Assembly: GCA_963678085.1 (NCBI GenBank)
Contig: OY782680.1
Location: 3,224,001-3,288,000 of the forward strand
Direction of reading: 5' to 3'
Length of the DNA: 64,000 bases
From: Aliishimia sp963678085
GTDB lineage: Bacteria; Pseudomonadota; Alphaproteobacteria; Rhodobacterales; Rhodobacteraceae
Each line of letters opens with the position of its first letter. Position 1 is the stretch's first letter. Shown piece by piece: positions 50,446 to 59,419 of this stretch. Position numbers and translations under genes: made by a program. The notes under the pieces were generated by a model. The model was not told where the DNA came from. It saw nothing but the letters and a program-made list of their open reading frames with translations, and made no database searches.

Positions 50446-50650
50446 TGCATAATTCCTATGAGAGGCGGCGCACCCGATATGTGTTTCTGAGCGCGAATTC
50501 ATCCCGCATAGCTAGTAGGGCTAAGCTATCCCTGCAAGAGCATCTGGGTTGGCAACCTTCGAAAGTAAAGCAAACAAACTCACCCTAGACATTCCCGCAT
50601 TAGGTGTGCTTGACAGACAGGAAACCGCGTCGCGAGAAAGGGAGACCAAT

Positions 50651-52057
50651 ATGCCAGATGGGCAACCCGTCACAAAACCCGCCTACCAGCCCAGCCGATT
50701 GCTGGCCTCGCGCGCCCATAGCGCCATGACCGAGGCGGATTTGGCCACGCAAGAGCGGCTCGCGGCCCTAGACATGCTCAGCGCCGCCGATCTCGGGCTC
50801 GCTCCCGGTAGTGACAAGGTGTGGAAAAACCGTTTCCGCTCCGCCGCAAATTATGTGATCCCAAACCTCTTTGACGCCGGGCTCGATCCCAGCGGTTTGA
50901 ACGCGCTCGAAATAGGCTGCGGGACGGGCGCGAAATCCGTTGCCCTTGCGCCGCTCTTCAAAAGCTATGTTGGGGTGGACCTGTTTTATTCCAGCATCGC
51001 CTTTTCAGAACGCGCCGCCGCCAAGATGGGCGTGAGCAACACTGAATTTCACGCGGTCACTGCGGGCGCGATCCGGGATTTTCTCGCCTCGTTCAAGACC
51101 AAGTTTGATGTGATTTTCCTGATTGCCGTGGTCGAGCACCTTACCCCCATTGAGCGGGTCGAGACCCTGAAAGCCGCCTTTGAGCTGCTCAATACCGGCG
51201 GGGTGATTTATATTGGTGAAACCCCGAACCGTCTGTCGGCGGCAGATCATCACACCTTCTTTCTGCCCTATTTCGACGGGTTGCCGCCAGAGCTTGCAAT
51301 GCGCGTGCAAGAACACTCACCGCGCAAAGATTATGTGCAGCGCATCGCAAACGCGGTGGACCCGGAGACTGAGCTTTATCGCGTCGGCAAAGGCGTGGGC
51401 CACCAAGAATTTGAGCTTGCCCTGCCGCAAGGGAGCCGCTTGCAAGACCACATCCTGCTTGATGGCTTTGATCTTGGGGGGCTCAACACCCATGCCTTGC
51501 GCAATTATGAGCCGCTGCGCCTGGAAGAGTTTTCGATCCTGCGCGCCGATCCACGTACCAAATGGCAGCCCCTGCCGCCCTTCTTTGCGCGCCACCTGTT
51601 TGAAGGCGTGCTAAGCAAAGAGCCCAAGGCGGGCAAAGCGTTTCGGGGCACCCCCTATTTTGCGCGCCAAGCCCGGCTTGATGGTACGTGGTATAGCCTC
51701 AGCCACGCACCGCGCAAAGAAAAGGCGATTTATGGCTTCCCGCGCCTCGTGCTGAATGAGGGACAAGAGATGATCATTCCCATGCCGGTGAACACGCCGG
51801 GCCGGGTGCTGCTGGGGGTGGACCGAGAAAGCAATGCTGGCGTGCGGCTCAGCGCGCCGGGCACGGATTGGTCGATAGAGTTTCATGTGGGCGATATCCT
51901 CGCCGCGCAGCCACCATTCTGGCATATTCACGCGGTGATCGGCGCAGATGTGCAAACCAGCTTTGAAGAGCTGCGCATCGAAAAAACCAGCGGCCCCGGT
52001 GAGCTAACTCTCTTTACCGCAGGGTTTAGGCCGAAAGCCGAGGTGAGCTTGTATTAA
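50651..52057 (+). CDS. Class I SAM-dependent methyltransferase
   Basis: A 468-residue protein. A Rossmann methyltransferase domain is at about residues 60-200: motif I LNALEIGCGTGAKSVAL, the acidic post-I residue in YVGVDLFY, and FDVIFLIAVVEHLTPIERV. The remaining C-terminal half has no family I recognise; it may form a beta-rich domain. An AAAGGGAG lies before the ATG at 50651; the frame is open back to 50549 without a site. Substrate unknown. A possible context is cell-surface glycan or lipid modification, by style only. Confidence 0.8.
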   Translation: MPDGQPVTKPAYQPSRLLASRAHSAMTEADLATQERLAALDMLSAADLGLAPGSDKVWKNRFRSAANYVIPNLFDAGLDPSGLNALEIGCGTGAKSVALAPLFKSYVGVDLFYSSIAFSERAAAKMGVSNTEFHAVTAGAIRDFLASFKTKFDVIFLIAVVEHLTPIERVETLKAAFELLNTGGVIYIGETPNRLSAADHHTFFLPYFDGLPPELAMRVQEHSPRKDYVQRIANAVDPETELYRVGKGVGHQEFELALPQGSRLQDHILLDGFDLGGLNTHALRNYEPLRLEEFSILRADPRTKWQPLPPFFARHLFEGVLSKEPKAGKAFRGTPYFARQARLDGTWYSLSHAPRKEKAIYGFPRLVLNEGQEMIIPMPVNTPGRVLLGVDRESNAGVRLSAPGTDWSIEFHVGDILAAQPPFWHIHAVIGADVQTSFEELRIEKTSGPGELTLFTAGFRPKAEVSLY

Positions 52058-52079
52058 GCGGTGATGATCGTAAAATCCG

Positions 52080-53237
52080 CTACATCCGATAGCCGAACAT
52101 GAATTGCAGGCGGCTTATATCATCGCCGGGCTTGGAATTGATTGGGGCTGAGATGAAGATGGAGAGCGGCCCGATTTTGCTTTTCCATTCGACACCGATG
52201 CCGACAGAGGCGCGCAGATCGCCGCCATCGAAATCCCCGGATGTGGCATAGACATTGCCGACATCAAGATAGGCCAGCCCAAACAGATCATCGCGTCCAC
52301 CAAGGGGCGCGCGCGCCTCAAGCCCGCCGAACAGCGCCAATTGCCCGCCCGGATAAGCCGGATCTATGCTGCCAGGCACATTTGATTGCGGCCCCAGGCT
52401 ATTTTCGGCAAAACCGCGCAACGTTCCGGGGCCACCGCCCACAAAGGTGCGAAAGATCGGATAGGGCCCGCTGCCGAGCGTATCGGCGATTTGCAGGGAT
52501 CCATGGGCACGCAGCTCTCCCCAATCAGAGAGCGGGGTATAATGCGCAACACCCACACCGAGCGTGCTATAGGTGGTGCCCTCGGTGCTGCCGATTTGAC
52601 CGTTCAGGCTCAGCTCTGTGCCCGAGCGCTGCCATGCGTGTTTCCAATCAGCTTGCACAACCCAATCCCAGCGCAGATCCCCATGCACGTAATAATCCGT
52701 GAACTCGTCACCGACTTCGCTGGTATATGTGTCAATATAAGTGGGCAGCGTGGTGGTGTTTTCCATCTTATACTTAGAAATGCCGGCCCCAAAGCTTAAG
52801 CCCATCACATCTGTGACACGTCGCCCAAAGGAAATGCCCGCCACTACCTCGCCATAGCCATAATCCCCCGCGCCCACCGCACCTGGATCGACGGAGCGAA
52901 TCGCCAGGGATAACCGTCGCTCATATGGGCCTTCATAGAAATCTGGATCGGTCAGCGTGGCTGAGAGCGCCCCATATCGGCGGCTCAGGCTGGCCCCGAA
53001 ATCCAAGCGCTCATCTGTGCCAAACAGCCCCAGGACCGTTATACCAAGAGTGGCAGAAAGCTGATCTGCCTCACCATAATAGATCCCAAAGGAGAGCTCG
53101 CCATCCTCACCGATCCCAAGCCGCTCGGGCCCGGATAAATCGCTATCCTGCGCAAACGCAGCAAGCGGAAATATGGCATAAAGAGCTGAGGCAGCCAGAA
53201 CACCGCAGCGGATCAAACACTCTCGCAAGTTCAACAT
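52080..53237 (-). CDS. BamA/TamA-family outer-membrane barrel protein
   Basis: A 385-residue protein with a signal peptide (about residues 1-29, ending FPLAAFAQ) and a beta-barrel of the Omp85 superfamily. The conserved loop motif appears as GGGPGTLRGFAENSLGPQ (VRGF/LRGF type), and it ends in an aromatic-Arg-Met tail (FMFGYRM). There are no POTRA domains, so it is a short, POTRA-less barrel and not the essential BamA. Similar proteins are seen beside autotransporter or patatin-type secretion in other bacteria; no passenger is next to it. Confidence 0.75.
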   Translation of the reverse strand: MLNLRECLIRCGVLAASALYAIFPLAAFAQDSDLSGPERLGIGEDGELSFGIYYGEADQLSATLGITVLGLFGTDERLDFGASLSRRYGALSATLTDPDFYEGPYERRLSLAIRSVDPGAVGAGDYGYGEVVAGISFGRRVTDVMGLSFGAGISKYKMENTTTLPTYIDTYTSEVGDEFTDYYVHGDLRWDWVVQADWKHAWQRSGTELSLNGQIGSTEGTTYSTLGVGVAHYTPLSDWGELRAHGSLQIADTLGSGPYPIFRTFVGGGPGTLRGFAENSLGPQSNVPGSIDPAYPGGQLALFGGLEARAPLGGRDDLFGLAYLDVGNVYATSGDFDGGDLRASVGIGVEWKSKIGPLSIFISAPINSKPGDDISRLQFMFGYRM

Positions 53238-53331
53238 TTCGTCCTCAAAATCTGATTGTCAAATCAGAGCATACCACAACCAATGGGTGTAGGACTATCT
53301 TTGTTTTTGCGACCTCAAATGCGCGCTGATA

Positions 53332-54186
53332 CTATGCGCGGCGCAGCCTCATCATGAGGTAGATATTGTTCTGGGCAAAGACCTCGCGATTGCGAGTTTG
53401 CTGGTTGAGACGTTGATCAAGCCTTGCGCGTTTGCGCGCGCTCATTACCATATGCAGAGCTTTTTCAATGGCCCAACGCGCTTTGGGGCGCTTTTGCGAC
53501 AGTTCTTCATCAACGCGGCGCGTGGCATAGCCCAGCACGTTAAAGAGCCCTTGCTCAATCTCGACCGACGGGGCAGTTGCGGCGGTGATATCCTCTTCGC
53601 TCAGCACCTCCAGAGGCCAGCTTGCAAGCTTTTCGCGGAAATGGGCAATAGGATGACCGCCCCCCACAGTGGATGTGCCCGGCGCGATTGCGAAGCTTTC
53701 AGAGCGGAAACAATCCGAAATAATGATCTCACCACCGGGTTTGAGCAGATCTAGGCAGCGGGGCACCCCAGCCTCAAGTGGGATATATTGATAGCTTTCG
53801 GAAAAGAGGCACAGATCGAAATCACCGGGGCCCTCATAGGCCTCAAACATACATTCATGCACGCTTGCGCCCGGCGCATTGGCGCGGCAGCGTTCGGCCA
53901 AGAGCGGCGATGGCACCACAATCACGACCTCATGCCCAAGCGCCAGCAGCTTTTTCGCGGTCTCCCCCGCCCCGCCGCCAATGTCGAGAATGCGCAAAGG
54001 CCCCTCGGGCAACAGCTTAAATAGCTTGTCGGTATAGGCCTCTTGGGCGGCGCGCAGATTTGCGGCCGTGACCTCAAGCCCATCCCAAAGCCCGTAGTGC
54101 AGGTTCTCTGCGCCGGTCAGCCAGCGCACAAATTGCAGCCCCACATCGAGCCCTATGGCCTGCGTATTGATCTTTTTCTTTCCCAT
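53332..54186 (-). CDS. SAM-dependent methyltransferase, type 11/UbiE-like
   Basis: A 284-residue enzyme. The methyltransferase core starts at about residue 60: RILDIGGGAGETAKKLLALGHEV (motif I DIGGGAG), FDLCLFSESYQYIPL (motif II region) and LLKPGGEIIISDCF (motif III). The N-terminal LDVGLQFVRWLTGAENLHYGLWD recalls methyltransferases acting on lipids or quinones. The C-terminus is Arg/Gln-rich. Substrate not known. The start at 54186 (MGKKKINTQA) is preferred to the upstream in-frame codon. Confidence 0.82.
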   Translation of the reverse strand: MGKKKINTQAIGLDVGLQFVRWLTGAENLHYGLWDGLEVTAANLRAAQEAYTDKLFKLLPEGPLRILDIGGGAGETAKKLLALGHEVVIVVPSPLLAERCRANAPGASVHECMFEAYEGPGDFDLCLFSESYQYIPLEAGVPRCLDLLKPGGEIIISDCFRSESFAIAPGTSTVGGGHPIAHFREKLASWPLEVLSEEDITAATAPSVEIEQGLFNVLGYATRRVDEELSQKRPKARWAIEKALHMVMSARKRARLDQRLNQQTRNREVFAQNNIYLMMRLRRA

Positions 54187-54255
54187 GACGCGGCCTTTAC
54201 TGGTTACCAACCCGATTGCAAAGCGCTGAAATTTTCACCAAGGGGGACGCCCCTA

Positions 54256-54738
54256 TCATAGATGCGCCTGAAACGCCTTCATCACTTGAGTATAAACATC
54301 CCGCTTGAAGGGGACGATTTTGTCGAGCAGTGCATTTGGCGGCATCCAGCACCAATTTGAGAACTCCGGTTCCTCGGTTTCGATATTGATTTGTGCATCG
54401 TCACCCAAGAAACGCAGCAGGAACCATTTCTGTTCTTGGCCGCGATAGCGCCCCTTCCAGAGTCGTGGCACCAAGTCATGCGGCAGATCATAGGGCAGCC
54501 AACCCTCATTCTCGGCGATGATCTCAACCAGATCGGAGGTGATACCCGTTTCTTCCCAAAGCTCGCGGAGCGCAGCGGCGCGGGGCTCTTCACCCGGATC
54601 GACCCCGCCTTGGGGCATTTGCCAGGCTTGGCCATCACCGTCTTTGCGCTGGCCGACCCAAACCTGACCCGCATCGTTTCGAATCATGATGCCCACGCAG
54701 GGGCGGTAGGGGAGTTTGGCAATCTCTTCGGGGCTCAT
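54256..54738 (-). CDS. rppH: RNA pyrophosphohydrolase
   Basis: A 160-residue Nudix hydrolase that removes pyrophosphate from 5' ends of RNA and so triggers decay. The start YRPCVGIMI and the Nudix box GGVDPGEEPRAAALRELWEE fit RppH, as does WLPYDLPHDLVPRLWKGRYRGQEQKWFLLRF, cited here only as a landmark region near residues 80-110. It is the last gene of the cinA-GNAT-AhpD-OmpA-rppH operon. Confidence 0.95.
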   Translation of the reverse strand: MSPEEIAKLPYRPCVGIMIRNDAGQVWVGQRKDGDGQAWQMPQGGVDPGEEPRAAALRELWEETGITSDLVEIIAENEGWLPYDLPHDLVPRLWKGRYRGQEQKWFLLRFLGDDAQINIETEEPEFSNWCWMPPNALLDKIVPFKRDVYTQVMKAFQAHL

Positions 54739-54747
54739 GGTTTGTCC

Positions 54748-55677
54748 TTACTCAGTTGACAAAATGATCGCTTCAACGCGCCGATTTGCCTCGCGCCCCT
54801 CAATGGTGAGGTTTGAGGCACGGGGCGCCAGATAGCCCATTCCTTCGGCCACAAGCTGCGCCGGGTCAACCCCATGAGTTTTGATAAGCCGGTTGCGCAC
54901 AGCCTGCGCGCGCGCTTTGGAGATGCGGATATTTTTTTCCAGCGCGCCAACGCTGTCCGTATGCCCCACAAGCGCGATTTTCAGCTTGGGATTTGCGGCC
55001 AGATACCGCGCCAGCTCTGCCAGAATTGCGATATCACCCGCCCTCAGAGCGGTCGCGCCGCTCTCGAACTCGACCCCCTCCAGCACCAAAAACCCCGCGC
55101 TTAGCAGATCCGCTTGGGGTTTTGGCACAGGGCTAAGTTCGGGAATATCGGGTGTCTTAAGCGGAGCAGCTTCCGGCAGAGGTGGGGCATCCGCTTGGCG
55201 CGCTTGGATAATCTGCACATAGGATTCGTTTTCCTGACTGCTGGTCAAGATCGTTGCAACCGCCTCGGGTGCCTCTAATGGCCCCTTAATATATGTCGTG
55301 AATTGGAAATTGCGCAGGTTCACATAGATTGCCGGGGCGGGCAGCACTTCGGTGGCAAAGCGGAAATCGAACCCCCCGCAGGCGCGTGCTGCACAATCCA
55401 GCGCCTTGCGATAGCCAAGCTCTGTGAGCTGCTCATGCAAGGGCGCGCTAAGCTGCTCTGGTGTGAGGCCAGCGCCGGGCACGCGCCACGCCTGCTTGTG
55501 AACGCGCCCCGTTATCGCCACCTGCGGTACATGGGTGCCATCAAACACAGAGACAGGTGCCCCGTAGCGCGTACCTTGCGAGAGCTCATCTGCGGTCCGG
55601 CGCGCCTGGGAGGGCAGCTCGAGCGCAAAAGCGGGTACACTCATAAAAACAAAAAGAACAAATACGCGTAAAATCAT
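54748..55677 (-). CDS. OmpA-family protein with N-terminal DUF4892-like domain
   Basis: A 309-residue periplasmic/outer-membrane-associated protein. Signal peptide about residues 1-17 (MILRVFVLFVFMSVPAFA). The N-terminal half (about 25-150) resembles DUF4892, with ALDCAARACGGFDFRFATEV containing a Cys pair. The C-terminal OmpA domain, which binds peptidoglycan, spans about 200-309 with IALVGHTDSVGALEKNIRIS and the ISKARAQAVRNRL helix. It overlaps the AhpD-like gene upstream by four bases. Confidence 0.85.
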   Translation of the reverse strand: MILRVFVLFVFMSVPAFALELPSQARRTADELSQGTRYGAPVSVFDGTHVPQVAITGRVHKQAWRVPGAGLTPEQLSAPLHEQLTELGYRKALDCAARACGGFDFRFATEVLPAPAIYVNLRNFQFTTYIKGPLEAPEAVATILTSSQENESYVQIIQARQADAPPLPEAAPLKTPDIPELSPVPKPQADLLSAGFLVLEGVEFESGATALRAGDIAILAELARYLAANPKLKIALVGHTDSVGALEKNIRISKARAQAVRNRLIKTHGVDPAQLVAEGMGYLAPRASNLTIEGREANRRVEAIILSTE

Positions 55678-56243
55678 CTATGCTGGGCATGGTACTCAAG
55701 ATTGGGCCGCATATTGGTGCCAGAGGCCACGCGGTTGGTCATGTTGAAAAATCCCGCCACGCTGGCGATGTCGAAAATATCACGCTCTGAAAAACCAACA
55801 TCGCGCAGGGTTTGGCGATCGCCCTCTTCTACATCCGCGCTGGATTTGGTGAGCTTGGCCGCAAAATCGAGCATGGCCCGCTGGCGCGCATCCAGATCGG
55901 CGACCTTGTAATTCATCACCATCATTTCGCCCAAGACGGGATCACCCGAGAGCTCACGCACGGCCGCGCCATGGGCCACAAGGCAGTAAAAGCACTTGTT
56001 GATAGACGAGACCACAACGGCGATCATCTCCCGCTCTAGCTTGCTTAGGCCCGAGCCCGCCAGCATCAGATCATTATACATGGCCGTAAAGGCGTTCAGC
56101 TTGTCGATATCAAACGCATAGGCGCGCAGCACATTGGGCACCAGACCAAGCTTTTCAGTGCAGATATCAAAATATTTCTGCGTGTCCTCTGGCAGCGGGT
56201 CCACTTGGGGCAGGTCCAGGGCGGTTGGTGCGTCTTGTGTCAT
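55674..56243 (-). CDS. AhpD/carboxymuconolactone decarboxylase-family peroxidase
   Basis: A 189-residue protein of the peroxidase-related CMD family. The redox motif INKCFYCLVAHG (CxxC with following His, about residues 77-88) is the AhpD active site. The C-terminal end DIASVAGFFNMTNRVASG is also typical. The likely role is peroxide or disulphide chemistry in the cytoplasm. It is 1 base after the GNAT gene and overlaps the OmpA gene. Confidence 0.88.
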   Translation of the reverse strand: MTQDAPTALDLPQVDPLPEDTQKYFDICTEKLGLVPNVLRAYAFDIDKLNAFTAMYNDLMLAGSGLSKLEREMIAVVVSSINKCFYCLVAHGAAVRELSGDPVLGEMMVMNYKVADLDARQRAMLDFAAKLTKSSADVEEGDRQTLRDVGFSERDIFDIASVAGFFNMTNRVASGTNMRPNLEYHAQHR

Positions 56244-56244
56244 G

Positions 56245-56946
56245 TCAGTCCTTCTTTATCCGGTAATGATATTGCCCAACGCGCTGCATCCCAAGGGAAA
56301 TATAAAGAGCATTTGCTGCGTTATTTTCTTTTGTGCAGAGCACAGACATATGCTGCGCCCCAAGGCCATGCGCCCATTGAGCCGCTTTGCGCATCATCCA
56401 AGCAGCAGCCCCTTGGCGACGCTGATGCGGCAGCACCTCAATCGCATGTACCATGCAGATGCCTTCATGGATCGCGGCAAAGGCAACGCCTGCGGGTTTA
56501 TCTTTGAGACGGCTGAGAATGCCAATCTTGGTCTTGGCGCGCTCCATAACTGCGCGGCGCGCCGGAGTAATCCCACCTTGGGCCCAGATTTCCTCCATAA
56601 TCGCCAGAGGCTCCCAAACGGCGAAAGCGGTCACGGGGGGGATTTTCACATCAAGCAGCGCATCAATGGGGCAGGAATAAGCGTTCACAGGGTCGATAAT
56701 TTCATAGCCCCGCGCCGCGAGCGCTGCATCCAGATCGCCCTCCCCGTCGCGGATCATGAAGAGTGGGGTCTGCATCTGGGCCTCAGCCGCTGCAATTTCA
56801 GCATCTGCGCTGACTCGCGTGGCCGCACTAACCCGCTTTCCTCCCCCGGCCCCATCGCGCAAAGTCCAACCAGCCTCCTGCCACATGCGGGCTGGGGGCC
56901 AGGTCGCTTCACAAACCTCATAAAGATCTTGCACAGAAGGGGTCAT
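56245..56946 (-). CDS. GNAT-family acetyltransferase
   Basis: A 233-residue protein with an acetyltransferase fold in the C-terminal half: HAIEVLPHQRRQGAAAWMMR (about residues 173-192, motif A R-x-x-G-x-A) and NAANALYISLGMQRVGQYHYR. The N-terminal half (about 1-110) is divergent and perhaps a second, degenerate GNAT domain. Overlaps the cinA-like gene by four bases. Substrate unknown. Confidence 0.82.
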   Translation of the reverse strand: MTPSVQDLYEVCEATWPPARMWQEAGWTLRDGAGGGKRVSAATRVSADAEIAAAEAQMQTPLFMIRDGEGDLDAALAARGYEIIDPVNAYSCPIDALLDVKIPPVTAFAVWEPLAIMEEIWAQGGITPARRAVMERAKTKIGILSRLKDKPAGVAFAAIHEGICMVHAIEVLPHQRRQGAAAWMMRKAAQWAHGLGAQHMSVLCTKENNAANALYISLGMQRVGQYHYRIKKD

Positions 56947-57665
56947 AGGGAAAATTCCTCTTTGAGGTTAGACATGGCTTGGGTCAGGCGGGCCTCATCC
57001 GGGCCACGGATCACAATCTGCGCCCCATATACCCCGTCCTGCTGAAAGGGATAAGAGCCAAAGGACAGATCGTTATAGCGCCCCGCCAATGCAGCAAGCG
57101 GGCCTGCAATATCCCCCTCGCCGCGAAAAATTCGCAAGGATTGGCTCAGCATCGGCGCACCCCCGGTCAGGCTGGGCAACACACTTGCCACCATCGCCTT
57201 AAACACAGATGGCACCCCCGCCATCACATGCACATTGTGCAAGGTGAACCCAGGGGCAGCAGAGACCGGGTTTTCGATCAACGACGCACCATCGGGGATG
57301 CGGGCCATGCGCAACCGCGCCGCGTTCAGCTCTTTGCCGGTCTCATCATAATGGGCTTGCAAAATCGCGCGGGCATCGGCGCGCACATCTATCTCGGCCC
57401 CAAAGGCCGCAGCGATGCACTCAGCAGTGATATCATCATGGGTCGGCCCAATCCCGCCACTGGTAAAGACATGATCAAACGCGCCCGCGAGGTCTTGCGT
57501 TGCGCGGATAATCGCCGCCCGCTCATCTGAGACCACACGCACCTCTTTCAGATCAATACCGCGCAAGACCAGCTCACCGGCCAAGTAATGCATATTGGCA
57601 TCGCGCGTGCGCCCCGAAAGGATCTCGTCCCCAATGACGAGCATCGCAGCAGTTGGGTTGGGCAT
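56943..57665 (-). CDS. CinA-like molybdopterin-binding domain protein
   Basis: A 240-residue protein with the MoCF_biosynth (MoaB/Mog-like) domain of competence/damage-inducible protein CinA, without the C-terminal amidase domain. It shows AMLVIGDEILSGRTRDANMH (about residues 7-26) and VFTSGGIGPTHDDITAECIA. The truncated, single-domain form is common in alphaproteobacteria. It starts the operon and lies 46 bases from the divergent sfsA gene. Confidence 0.88.
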   Translation of the reverse strand: MPNPTAAMLVIGDEILSGRTRDANMHYLAGELVLRGIDLKEVRVVSDERAAIIRATQDLAGAFDHVFTSGGIGPTHDDITAECIAAAFGAEIDVRADARAILQAHYDETGKELNAARLRMARIPDGASLIENPVSAAPGFTLHNVHVMAGVPSVFKAMVASVLPSLTGGAPMLSQSLRIFRGEGDIAGPLAALAGRYNDLSFGSYPFQQDGVYGAQIVIRGPDEARLTQAMSNLKEEFSL

Positions 57666-57711
57666 ATGGACCTCCTTGCGCCTTGCTGGCCCGAGGTATA
57701 GGCCGAGCGCC

Positions 57712-58482
57712 ATGCGCTTTCAAACCGAACTTATCCCCGCACGGCTCACCCGCCGCTATAAACGCTTTCTCGCAGATTGCACGCTTGAGGATGGGCGCGA
57801 GGTAACCGCCCATTGCGCCAATCCCGGCTCAATGAAGGGGCTGGCCGCGCCCGGCACAAAGATCTGGCTGGAACCCAATGACGATCCCAAGAAAAAGCTC
57901 AAATTCGCTTGGCGCTTAGTCGAACATGAGAGCGGGCATTTCACTGGCGTTGATACGGGCGCGGCGAACAAAGTGGTGAAAGAGGCTTTGAGCGCGGGCA
58001 AAATCCCTGAGCTGGCGCAGTATGAAACCATCCGCGCCGAGGTGAAATATGGCACTGGCAGCCGGGTTGATTTTTTGCTGAGCCAAGAGGGCGCGCCGGA
58101 TCTTTATCTTGAGGTAAAATCTGTGACCCTATCGCGCACGCCAGGCCTTGCAGAGTTTCCCGATAGCGTCACCGCGCGGGGCACAAAGCACCTGCAAGAG
58201 CTGGCAAAGATGGTTGATGCCGGGCACCGCGCCATGATGCTGTATTTGGTGCAGCGCACAGATTGCACCAGAATGCGCCTGGCCGCAGATATTGACCCGA
58301 CCTATAGCGCGGCGTTTGAGACCGCCCAAAGCGCGGGGGTTGACGTTTTGGCATTGCGCGCCGATATCTCTGCCTCAGAGATCACTGCAGCGCAGAAAAT
58401 CGAATTTCTTTCGAATGCTTCCAAGGTGATATACGAGGAGAGAGACGGTGCAAAACAAGACAGGCGCACAGCTCACGCGTGA
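57712..58482 (+). CDS. sfsA: Sugar fermentation stimulation protein SfsA
   Basis: A 256-residue protein of the SfsA family, related to a DNA-binding/nuclease-like fold. Typical are the start MRFQTELIPARLTRRYKRFL, ANPGSMKGLAAPG in the first 50 residues, and VDFLLSQ...LYLEVKSVTLS in the middle (D-ExK nuclease-like). Its cellular role is not settled. It is divergent from the cinA-like gene and overlaps the map start by 35 bases. Confidence 0.92.
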   Translation: MRFQTELIPARLTRRYKRFLADCTLEDGREVTAHCANPGSMKGLAAPGTKIWLEPNDDPKKKLKFAWRLVEHESGHFTGVDTGAANKVVKEALSAGKIPELAQYETIRAEVKYGTGSRVDFLLSQEGAPDLYLEVKSVTLSRTPGLAEFPDSVTARGTKHLQELAKMVDAGHRAMMLYLVQRTDCTRMRLAADIDPTYSAAFETAQSAGVDVLALRADISASEITAAQKIEFLSNASKVIYEERDGAKQDRRTAHA

Positions 58483-59320
58483 TGGTATTCGCATCTATGA
58501 GCCGCAAGATTTCGCAGGCATGCACGCGGCCGGCGCGGTTGCGGCCAAGATTCTTGATGATATCGCCCCCCATGTCTATCCCGGCCAAACCACCGCAGCG
58601 CTTGATAAGCTGATTGAGGATATGGTGAACGCCGCCGGGGCGACCTCTGCGACGATTGGGTATAAGGGCTATAAACACGCCTCTTGCATTAGCGTGAACA
58701 ACGTCGTTTGCCACGGCATCCCCGGCGCGCCGATCCCAAAGGGCGATGGCGAAACCATGTCGCGCGATCTGGAAAAGCGCCGCAAGGATGATACGCTGAA
58801 AGAGGGAGATATCCTCAACATTGACGTGACCGTGATCGTAGATGGCTGGTTTGGCGATACATCACGCATGTATGTGGCAGGAAAACCAGCCCGCAAAGCC
58901 GAACGCTTGATCCAAGTGACCCATGACGCGCTCATGAAAGGCATCGAGGCGGCGCGCCCCGGCAACACCTTTGGCGATATCGGGCACGCGATCCAGAGCT
59001 ATGTAGAAAGTCACTCTTTCTCAGTGGTGGGCGATTTTTGTGGACATGGGCTGGGCCGCGTCTTTCATGCCCCGCCAAATGTGCTGCATTATGGCAAGCC
59101 GGGCACCAAAGCCACGCTGGAAGAGGGTATGTTCTTTACCATTGAACCCATGGTCAATTTAGGACGGGCGGAAACAAGAGTCCTGGCCGATGAGTGGACC
59201 GCCGTGACGCGGGACAAAAAACTGTCTGCACAGTTCGAGCATTCTATCGGCATCACCAGCGGTGCGCCCGAGATCTTTACCCTGTCCCCCGGCGGCCTGT
59301 TTCACCCGACACAGCCTTAA
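58448..59320 (+). CDS. map: Type I methionine aminopeptidase
   Basis: A 290-residue cytosolic enzyme that removes the initiator methionine. Metal ligands appear in order: DVTVIVDGWFGDTSRMY (two Asp), GHGLGRVFH (His), MFFTIEPM (Glu) and AQFEHSIGIT (Glu). The GTG at 58448 overlaps the end of sfsA in another frame; the N-terminal VQNKTGAQLTRDGIRIYEP matches alphaproteobacterial relatives. Longer than E. coli Map by about 25 residues. Confidence 0.95.
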   Translation: MQNKTGAQLTRDGIRIYEPQDFAGMHAAGAVAAKILDDIAPHVYPGQTTAALDKLIEDMVNAAGATSATIGYKGYKHASCISVNNVVCHGIPGAPIPKGDGETMSRDLEKRRKDDTLKEGDILNIDVTVIVDGWFGDTSRMYVAGKPARKAERLIQVTHDALMKGIEAARPGNTFGDIGHAIQSYVESHSFSVVGDFCGHGLGRVFHAPPNVLHYGKPGTKATLEEGMFFTIEPMVNLGRAETRVLADEWTAVTRDKKLSAQFEHSIGITSGAPEIFTLSPGGLFHPTQP

Positions 59321-59366
59321 ACCGGCGCGTGATTACGAATAATCAACCATTCTCCTTTACCTCTTC

Positions 59367-59394
59367 TTAGGTGGTGCCAGAACGGGCCACCTAA
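59367..59394. other. Inverted repeat between map and flhA
   Basis: TTAGGTGG (59367-59374) is the exact reverse complement of CCACCTAA (59387-59394), with a 12-base spacer. There is no T-run, so it is a weak terminator candidate for map or an operator for the flagellar genes. Confidence 0.4.
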
Positions 59395-59419
59395 AAATAG
59401 AGCGTAAACTGAGAGTGAT